5,103 bases of DNA from positions 1-5,103 of the forward strand of contig JBMOFH010000299.1 in the NCBI GenBank assembly GCA_049318845.1, written 5' to 3'. Within the stretch, counting starts at the first letter, position 1. Every line of letters starts with the position of its first letter. Source of the DNA: CAIOZW01 sp049318845 (GTDB lineage: Bacteria; Acidobacteriota; Blastocatellia; RBC074). The notes under the pieces were generated by a model. The model saw only the letters and a program-made list of their open reading frames with translations, was not told the origin of the DNA and made no database searches. The position numbers were made by a program, and so were the translations under genes. Below are positions 1-5,103 of the stretch, piece after piece.

Positions 1-40
1 AGACTGTCGCAATCACCAGCCACTCCATAAGTTGCAGCAT
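1..40 (-). CDS. 5' end of an unidentified downstream gene (partial)
   Basis: An ATG at 40-38 opens a frame that stays open to the left window edge and reads MLQLMEWLVIATV. It begins 11 bases after the tadC stop, on the same strand, as expected for the next gene of the operon. The short peptide is mostly hydrophobic, compatible with an N-terminal membrane segment or signal anchor. A GGAG tract touches the ATG at 40, too close to serve it. It lies 12 bases before a second in-frame ATG at 28-26, so the real start may be the second one. Genes after tadC in Tad loci include tadD-like TPR proteins, tadE-type pseudopilins and others. Thirteen residues cannot decide between these, and the frame could be fortuitous. 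Confidence 0.35.
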   Translation of the reverse strand, partial: MLQLMEWLVIATV

Positions 41-51
41 CTCCGGCGAGA

Positions 52-987
52 CTACTGCGCTGGAACTCCAAGCAACTCGGGCAGCTTGATCAGCGCCGGT
101 CCCATCAATACTATCAGGAGCGCCGGGAAGATAAACAGGAGCAGCGGAAAAATCAGCTTGATCGCCGCCTTCGCGACCATCTCCTCCGCGCGCTGCCGCC
201 GCTTCGTCCTCATCGAATCAGAGAAGACACGCAGTGACTCGGCAATCGACGTCCCGAAACGATCGGTCTGGACAAGCATCGCGACGAGCGATTTCAGATC
301 GGCAACTCCCGTCCGATCACCAAGATTCCGCAGCGCTTCATCACGTGCCCGACCGGCCCGAATCTCACGATTCGTGACCGCCAGCTCTTCAGACAATGCC
401 GGCTCGACGAGCTCCATCTCTTGCCCGACACGCTGCAGCGCAGCGTTGAGACCGAGCCCTGCCTCGACACAGACCACCATCAGATCGAGCGCATCCGGCA
501 GCGCTCTCGTAATCAGCCGTTGCCGCTTTGAAATCTGACGCGAAAGCATGAACGATGGAAGAAAGGCCCCAAACCCGAACGAGACGACAATCAGCCCAAC
601 CGTCGAACTATCGAATGGCCGCCCAAAGACTACTGTCAACAGAAAGACGATCACTATCGGCACGAGCACGACCGAGATCAACGTCAACGCCCGATAGATG
701 GTAACCGCATTCTCGTTCAGGTAACCGGCCTGAATCAGCCGCCGTCGCAGTCTTCGTACATTCTTTGGCGAGGGTGGCAGGAATTCGACAAACGGCTTGA
801 CCGCACCAACAATTATCTCGGAGATCGGTTGCGGTGGAGCCTCTTCTGCCCCCTTAGTATTTAACGACTTTAAGAGATCATTCTTGGGCGTGGTCGTCGG
901 CCGCAGCCATAACCAGTAGACGGCCATGAACCCACTTCCGAACATCAGGGCGATCGATGTGAATAGTAATAAAGCAGATAGATCCAT
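52..987 (-). CDS. tadC: TadC, inner-membrane platform protein of the Tad pilus (type II secretion F domain)
   Basis: A 311-residue integral membrane protein of the T2SSF/GspF fold, the usual length for TadC. Hydrophobic segments lie at about residues 4-27, 101-121, 126-147 and 272-300, with a cytoplasmic four-helix domain between the last two. The F-domain hallmark LPDALDLMVVCVEAGLGL covers 163-180. The second hallmark, TDRFGTSIAESLRVFSDSMR, covers 241-260 and is followed by the basic KRRQRAEE stretch and the terminal membrane helix. GTSIAESLR plus a C-terminal KLIFPLLLFIFPALL helix is typical of TadC rather than TadB. In the family, TadC pairs with TadB to form the platform that couples TadA to pilin extrusion. 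The ATG at 987 has a GAGAG tract 5 bases upstream and puts a membrane helix at the N terminus as expected. It starts 62 bases after the tadB stop with no terminator between them, so co-transcription is likely. Confidence 0.93.
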   Translation of the reverse strand: MDLSALLLFTSIALMFGSGFMAVYWLWLRPTTTPKNDLLKSLNTKGAEEAPPQPISEIIVGAVKPFVEFLPPSPKNVRRLRRRLIQAGYLNENAVTIYRALTLISVVLVPIVIVFLLTVVFGRPFDSSTVGLIVVSFGFGAFLPSFMLSRQISKRQRLITRALPDALDLMVVCVEAGLGLNAALQRVGQEMELVEPALSEELAVTNREIRAGRARDEALRNLGDRTGVADLKSLVAMLVQTDRFGTSIAESLRVFSDSMRTKRRQRAEEMVAKAAIKLIFPLLLFIFPALLIVLMGPALIKLPELLGVPAQ

Positions 988-1049
988 TTGCGCTCTCGTC
1001 TCTTTGTCAGCTAAATAAATACGGTTCGTTCGGCGTCAGACTGTCGGGA

Positions 1050-2027
<978 letters not shown>

Positions 2028-2050
2028 AGTATTCGGTAACCTCTCTCTTC

Positions 2051-2089
2051 GTAGCAGCTCCCAGTAGCAGCTATCAGTAGCAGATTTCC
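2051..2089. repeat. three-unit 13-bp tandem repeat upstream of tadB
   Basis: Three adjacent 13-base units begin at 2051, 2064 and 2077 on the plus strand: GTAGCAGCTCCCA, GTAGCAGCTATCA and GTAGCAGATTTCC. The first two differ at two positions; the third keeps GTAGCAG and then diverges. The array ends 24 bases upstream of the tadB start, next to its GAGAGAGG tract. It is too short to be a CRISPR, and its function is unknown. Confidence 0.75.
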
Positions 2090-2176
2090 CCTGCCCATCT
2101 GATTCAGGGATGGTGTGGAAACATAGAATCTTACCTTCCGAGCAGCTTCTTCATTCGCTCGTCATGGAGTCGCTCG

Positions 2177-2395
2177 TCAATAAGGAAGCAAATTCAACCG
2201 GTATAGGCCTCTCAGTTCGGGGTCTGGGTCGGTCTTGGATGAACGTCCACCACCATCCGTGCGCAACGCCTCCAGCCGCTTCCTAACCTTCTTCCGATAT
2301 GCGTAGACATCGCGATTGACAAAGAAGTAGATTGCCGCCGTCAGAAAGAGGAAGGCGAGTGTGGCGAAGATAATCTCAAGGTAGATCAGTTTCAT
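2177..2395 (-). CDS. small membrane ORF copying the TadB N terminus; probable duplication remnant
   Basis: This frame encodes 72 residues starting MKLIYLEIIF. Residues 1-34 align without gaps to TadB 1-34 (24 identical), covering one hydrophobic helix at about 4-26 and the AIYFFV-RD end. After that comes a basic stretch (YRKKVRKRLEALR, 33-45), a GGGRSSK linker and a short tail ending LLPY, with no F domain. The start at 2395 is chosen because it matches the TadB start and has a GAGAGAGGGGG tract 10 bases upstream. A TTG at 2419 adds eight unlikely residues that overlap that tract. It sits between tadA and tadB on the same strand, 61 bases after the tadA stop. It could be the remnant of a partial tadB duplication, or a functional one-helix microprotein. 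Of 12 codons differing from tadB in the aligned part, 10 change the residue, though the helix stays hydrophobic. Confidence 0.55.
   Translation of the reverse strand: MKLIYLEIIFATLAFLFLTAAIYFFVNRDVYAYRKKVRKRLEALRTDGGGRSSKTDPDPELRGLYRLNLLPY
2292..2395 (-). repeat. direct repeat of the tadB 5' coding end (partner at 1924-2027)
   Basis: Aligned by hand without gaps, 2292-2395 and 1924-2027 match at 87 of 104 positions, from the ATG to codon 35. The two copies have the same orientation and are offset by 368 bases. Similarity continues upstream of the start through a purine-rich GAGAGAGG leader, with one gap. Downstream of codon 35 I could not align the copies. This level of nucleotide identity exceeds what a shared hydrophobic helix would give by chance, so duplication is the simplest reading. 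Confidence 0.8.
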
Positions 2396-2419
2396 CGTGT
2401 TCGTTCCCCCTCTCTCCAA

Positions 2420-2451
2420 CTACCCAGGGCTACCCCTTGGCTACCCCTGGG
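2420..2451. repeat. three-unit 10-11-bp tandem repeat with an inverted repeat, between tadA and the small ORF
   Basis: Three adjacent units, CTACCCAGGG, CTACCCCTTGG and CTACCCCTGGG, begin at 2420, 2430 and 2441. The outer units also provide a perfect 7-base inverted repeat, CCCAGGG (2423-2429) with CCCTGGG (2445-2451), around a 15-base loop. The stem could form in RNA of the minus strand just after the tadA stop. No T-run follows it in the direction of transcription (the run TTTTT lies before it), so I do not call an intrinsic terminator. Confidence 0.7.
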
Positions 2452-2456
2452 AAAAA

Positions 2457-3809
2457 TTAGAAGTTGGGCTCAAAGAGCTGTGGCGGCAATTTGAAACCGT
2501 ACTGCTCAAGCCTCTCCGAGAATCGCGGCCGGATTCCGGTCGGTCGGAACTGCCCCTGCACCTCTCCGTTGAGCCCCATGCCGGTTCGAGTGAATTTATA
2601 GATCTCCTGCATGGTGATGATCTCACCCTCCATGCCGACGACCTCCGAGACACTCATCACCTTGCGCGTACCGTCGCTCATGCGCGAAACCTGAATGATC
2701 AAATTAATTGCCGAGCAGATCTGCTGACGCATTGCCTTGTCTGAAATACGCAGATTGGCCATGGCGATCATCGTCTCGAGACGGGCCAGCGCATCGCGCG
2801 CCGAGTTGGCGTGGATTGTCGTCAGGCCTCCATCGTGACCCGTATTCATCGCCTGGAGCATATCGATCGCCTCTTCACCGCGAACCTCTCCAACGATGAT
2901 CCGGTCGGGACGCATACGCAGTGCGTTACGCAGCAACGAACGCTGCGCAATCTCTCCGCGCCCCTCGATGTTCGGTGGCCGCGTCTCGAGTCGAACAACG
3001 TGCGGTTGCTGAAGCAGCAGTTCCGCCGAATCCTCGATCGTCACCAGCCGCTCGTTGTGCGGAATAAAGCCCGAGAGCGAGTTGAGCATCGTCGTCTTAC
3101 CAGCGCCCGTTCCACCCGAGATCAGGATGTTGAGCCGCGACTTGACGCAGGCTTCAAGAATCTGAACCAGTTGCGGCGTCAGCGCCTTCAGATCGACCAG
3201 ATCCTTGATTGTCAGTGGCTCGGATCCGAAACGACGAATCGAGAGAACCGGACCATCGATCGAGAGCGGCGGAATGATCGCATTGACGCGCGATCCATCC
3301 TGGAGTCGGGCGTCGACCATTGGCGACGATTCGTCAACCCGCCGGCCGATGCGCGAAACAATCCGGTCGATGATCTGCATCAGATGCGCGTCGTCCCGGA
3401 ATCTGATATCAACCCGCTCGAGCCGGCCCCGCCGCTCGATGTAGACCTGGCGCGGCCCATTAACAAGGATGTCGGAGATAGTCTTATCCGAAAGCAGTGA
3501 CTCGAGCGGACCAAGACCGAAGATCTCGTTCAGTATATACTCTGTGATCATCTCACGCTCGCTGGTATTGAGCGGAACGATCTCTCTGTCGAGAAGCAAC
3601 CCTATCTCACGCTTCACCTGGCCCCGATTGACCACCGGATCACCATCAAGCACTGTCGGGTCGAGCTTATTGACCAGGATACGATGAATCCGAAAAATGA
3701 TCTCGTATATAGTCTCCCAATCATGTCCGCCAGCAGTGCGCGTTCCTGCTAAATCTCGATCACTAGAAGTGAGAGCGGCTACTCGTTCTTGCAATATTGA
3801 TGTTGCCAT
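2457..3809 (-). CDS. tadA: TadA/CpaF, secretion ATPase (motor) of the Tad pilus
   Basis: A complete 450-residue protein of the VirB11/PilT-like secretion ATPases, close to the usual TadA/CpaF size. An N-terminal helical domain (about 30-130) contains IFGLGPLESLL and ISDILVNGP, both typical of CpaF. The middle carries RLQDGSRVNAIIPPLS (168-183) and SIRRF (190-194). The nucleotide site shows Walker A GGTGAGKT (232-239), the Asp box with IEDSAEL (258-264), Walker B with RIIVGEVRG (303-311) and the His box GHDGGLTTIHANS (324-336). All catalytic motifs look intact. In the family it is a cytoplasmic hexamer that hydrolyses ATP at the inner membrane to power pilin assembly through TadB and TadC. The ATG at 3809 follows a GAAGG tract by 9 bases and is the best-supported start here. 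A 138-base spacer separates it from cpaE. Confidence 0.96.
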   Translation of the reverse strand: MATSILQERVAALTSSDRDLAGTRTAGGHDWETIYEIIFRIHRILVNKLDPTVLDGDPVVNRGQVKREIGLLLDREIVPLNTSEREMITEYILNEIFGLGPLESLLSDKTISDILVNGPRQVYIERRGRLERVDIRFRDDAHLMQIIDRIVSRIGRRVDESSPMVDARLQDGSRVNAIIPPLSIDGPVLSIRRFGSEPLTIKDLVDLKALTPQLVQILEACVKSRLNILISGGTGAGKTTMLNSLSGFIPHNERLVTIEDSAELLLQQPHVVRLETRPPNIEGRGEIAQRSLLRNALRMRPDRIIVGEVRGEEAIDMLQAMNTGHDGGLTTIHANSARDALARLETMIAMANLRISDKAMRQQICSAINLIIQVSRMSDGTRKVMSVSEVVGMEGEIITMQEIYKFTRTGMGLNGEVQGQFRPTGIRPRFSERLEQYGFKLPPQLFEPNF

Positions 3810-3947
3810 AAATTTTTACCTTCAGGGCTCTTTCATACCAGTCAATACAGGGACTCCGTGCGATACAGATCCTTTGTTCTTTTGAGTATTGCCAGATGAC
3901 ATACTCTGGTGACCATCACCACCCGACTTCGGCCCGATCTCCAGCCA
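3810..3947. other. spacer between cpaE and tadA without a recognisable gene
   Basis: The only functional site I can support is the tadA ribosome-binding tract GAAGG at 3823-3819. There is no stem followed by a T-run on the minus strand, so no intrinsic terminator for cpaE. On the minus strand a TTGACT occurs at 3845-3840, but the nearest AT-rich hexamer is about 21 bases away, so I do not call a promoter. Two short overlapping inverted repeats occur at 3884-3906 (GAGTAT/ATACTC) and 3892-3909 (CCAGA/TCTGG). Confidence 0.5.
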
Positions 3948-4730
3948 TCACGAGCGCGGGGCATTTCCACCAAAAATATCGGTGAGCATCCCGGTCAAAC
4001 CGCGTTTTGGCTTCTCCGGAGCCTTCTCCCCACCCGGTGAAACATCCTCGCGGCCACCTTGTACCCCTGCGATCTTGCGGGCAATCGTATCGAAGTCCTG
4101 GATGATTCGTGACTGCCCCTTTGAAAGAACCAGCGGTTCTCCAACATTGATCGACGACATTGCCGCCTGATAGTCATTTGCGATCGTCCCGAAGACCTGC
4201 GTCTCGAGAACCTTCTCAACCTGCTTCAACTCAAACTCCGGGGTGCGGCTGTAGCGGTTGACGACCACCTTGATCCGCTTCCGGTCGTACCCGAGTCGAC
4301 TGAAGATATCGAGCGTCCGCTTCGCGCCACGGATCGACGGAATATCGAGAGTCAGCAGCAGAATCACCTCGTCCGCGGCATCCAGCGCGGCTATCGTGAT
4401 CTCGTTCAGGATACGCGGGGGGTCGATGATCACGAAATCGGCCTGCGACCGCAGCAGCGAGATCGCTTTTGTCACATGTTCGACACGAATGTCCTCGTCC
4501 TTTCCGATCTCGGTCGGTGCCGCGAGCAGCGAAAGGTTCTTCCAGCGGGTTGTAAGGTAGTTGGCGAGCAGCTGATCGTCAAGACGATCGAAATTTCTTA
4601 CCACGTCGTGAATCGAGTAGTTCGGTTCAAGACCCATGTAAAGCGGCTGATCCCCCGCCTGAAGGTTGAGATCAACGACCGTCGCCTTCTTGCGGGTCAG
4701 GCGGGCCAGACTCGCCGCCATGTTCGCCAC
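3948..4730 (-). CDS. cpaE: C-terminal ATPase part of the CpaE/TadZ-like protein as an open reading frame
   Basis: From the GTG at 4730 this frame codes for 260 residues. VVDLNLQAGD (18-27) is the usual post-P-loop strand of CpaE. ADFVIIDPP (97-105) is the Walker B region, followed by TIAALDAADEVILLLTLDI (112-130) and VVNRY (156-160), all in family order. The tail at 225-260 is charged and Gly/Pro-rich, ending LTGMLTDIFGG. The Walker A motif KGGCGTT is encoded at 4757-4737, just upstream of this GTG. No ATG, GTG or TTG occurs in this frame between the GTG and the preceding stop at 4907-4905. A protein translated from 4730 would therefore lack its nucleotide-binding loop, which argues against a genuine gene start here. 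Confidence 0.6.
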   Translation of the reverse strand: MANMAASLARLTRKKATVVDLNLQAGDQPLYMGLEPNYSIHDVVRNFDRLDDQLLANYLTTRWKNLSLLAAPTEIGKDEDIRVEHVTKAISLLRSQADFVIIDPPRILNEITIAALDAADEVILLLTLDIPSIRGAKRTLDIFSRLGYDRKRIKVVVNRYSRTPEFELKQVEKVLETQVFGTIANDYQAAMSSINVGEPLVLSKGQSRIIQDFDTIARKIAGVQGGREDVSPGGEKAPEKPKRGLTGMLTDIFGGNAPRS

Positions 4731-5103
4731 AAAAAAGGTCGTACCGCACCCTCCCTTGCTGGCATATACCGCGACGACTCGACCAACTGTCGATTCTTCC
4801 GTACCACTCTGCTGCCCGATCTTGTCAAAGACCTTGGCGATCTCAGACTCAACTCGATCGCGCCACTTCGAAACGACTGGAGAATGACCTCCGGCGAATT
4901 GTCTTCACTTGAACAGACAACCGATGTCTTGGGAAGATCCTGCCGAATCCGCTCGACAAGCTGGAAAGCGTGGGCCGGATCTCCGCTGAGAAGCACCATC
5001 ACTGCCTGCGGACGCAGACGCACCAACTCTTCCAGCACCTGGGGCACATTGGGCAACTCCGCCACAATCGCCAACTGGGTACGGCTGGAGGTCCGCAGGC
5101 GCG
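4697..5103 (-). CDS. cpaE: N-terminal receiver-like part of the CpaE/TadZ-like protein (partial, frameshifted end)
   Basis: The frame is open from the right window edge, so the true start lies outside. Residues corresponding to about 5100-4850 look like the CpaE receiver-like domain: VLEELVRLRPQAVMVLLSGDP, then AFQLVERIRQDLPKTSVVCSS, then SPEVILQSFRSGAIE. These are alternating strands and helices. I see no clear phosphoacceptor Asp at the end of the third strand, as is common in CpaE. From about 4850 to the stop at 4697 the residues (starting LSLRSPRSLTRSGSRVV) are basic and unlike the family, because this part overlaps the ATPase domain in another frame. That tail is out-of-frame read-through, not a real domain. 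Confidence 0.6.
   Translation of the reverse strand, partial: RLRTSSRTQLAIVAELPNVPQVLEELVRLRPQAVMVLLSGDPAHAFQLVERIRQDLPKTSVVCSSEDNSPEVILQSFRSGAIELSLRSPRSLTRSGSRVVRKNRQLVESSRYMPAREGAVRPFLWRTWRRVWPA

Larger units (their letters stand above)
3948..5103 (-). pseudogene. cpaE: CpaE/TadZ-like pilus localisation ATPase, interrupted by a frameshift and cut by the window edge
   Basis: Two frames together spell one CpaE/TadZ protein: a receiver-like N-terminal domain followed by a MinD/ParA-type P-loop ATPase. The first frame is recognisable from the right edge down to about 4850 (ending near SFRSGAIE). The second takes over with ESEIAKVFDKIG, then GRVVAVYASKGGCGTT, and continues to the stop at 3948. 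The switch needs one base added or two removed around 4840-4870. Deleting the TT between GAG and GAG there would give SGAIE-ESEIAKV in frame. Typical family members, as I recall them, have roughly ten more residues at this joint, so a short out-of-frame deletion is another option. I see no slippery heptamer that would suggest programmed frameshifting. CpaE/TadZ proteins position Tad pilus assembly in the cell. It lies directly upstream of tadA. Either the gene is truly broken or the sequence has an indel error. Confidence 0.75.

Noticed and set aside
32..538. Open frame on the plus strand opposite tadC
   Set aside because: It is antisense to a clear TadC coding region; the peptide is Ser/Arg/Ala-rich with no recognisable domain.
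2051..2089. CRISPR array
   Set aside because: The 13-base units are directly adjacent with no unique spacers and only three copies, so this is a simple tandem repeat.
2081..2109. Short inverted repeats CAGAT/ATCTG and CCCTG/CAGGG in the spacer before tadB
   Set aside because: They are five-base stems with 11-base loops, overlapping each other and without a T-run; this is within chance expectation.
2420..2456. Intrinsic terminator after tadA
   Set aside because: The stem has no T-run on its downstream side in the minus-strand direction; the T-run lies before the stem.
2811..3500. Long plus-strand open frame (229 codons) opposite tadA
   Set aside because: It lies entirely within the intact TadA gene. 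Composition is rich in Arg, Asp, Asn and Leu with no fold-like pattern, as expected for a shadow of a conserved gene.
3810..3850. Promoter for tadA with TTGACT as the -35 box
   Set aside because: No acceptable -10 hexamer lies 16-19 bases downstream; the nearest AT-rich run is about 21 bases away and overlaps the region between the ribosome-binding tract and the start.
4697..4850. A distinct basic C-terminal domain on the receiver-like fragment
   Set aside because: The Arg/Ser-rich tail is encoded by bases that read as the conserved ATPase P-loop region in another frame, so it is an out-of-frame artefact.

Overview
The window holds one side of a Tad (tight adherence / Flp type IVc pilus) export locus. 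Every supported gene is on the minus strand, so transcription runs from high to low coordinates. The order is cpaE/tadZ-like (cut by the right window edge and broken by a frameshift), tadA/cpaF (the ATPase motor), a short second copy of the tadB 5' end, tadB, tadC (the two inner-membrane platform proteins), and the first codons of another gene running off the left edge. No prepilin, secretin, pseudopilin, prepilin peptidase, RNA gene, CRISPR or insertion sequence is visible.

The cpaE-TadA-TadB-TadC set is found in many phyla. Protein style and moderate GC (mid-50s by eye) fit a free-living environmental bacterium. The CpaE form (deviant Walker A KGGCGTT followed by DLNLQAGD) recalls sequences from Acidobacteriota and neighbouring phyla, but that is an impression from memory and I assign no taxon.

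Layout: 1-40, start of an unidentified downstream gene. 52-987, tadC. 988-1049, short spacer. 1050-2027, tadB. 2028-2176, spacer with a three-unit 13-bp tandem repeat in front of tadB. 2177-2395, small ORF copying the tadB N-terminal membrane segment. 2396-2456, spacer with a three-unit 10-11-bp tandem repeat. 2457-3809, tadA. 3810-3947, spacer with no clear gene, promoter or terminator. 3948-5103, cpaE in two frames.

How the genes would work together, from family knowledge: CpaE/TadZ places the machine at its cellular site, TadA hydrolyses ATP, and TadB and TadC form the membrane platform through which pilin subunits are extruded. I saw no intrinsic terminator between the genes, so an operon is plausible.

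Two things are not routine. First, cpaE is interrupted so that its P-loop lies upstream of every usual start codon in its own frame. Second, the 5' end of tadB is present twice, 368 bp apart (about 84% identical over 104 bp by hand alignment). Each copy has a similar GAGAGAGG ribosome-binding tract, and a different short tandem repeat sits at nearly the same distance upstream of each start. I see no convincing wholly new system; the rest is a conventional Tad core.
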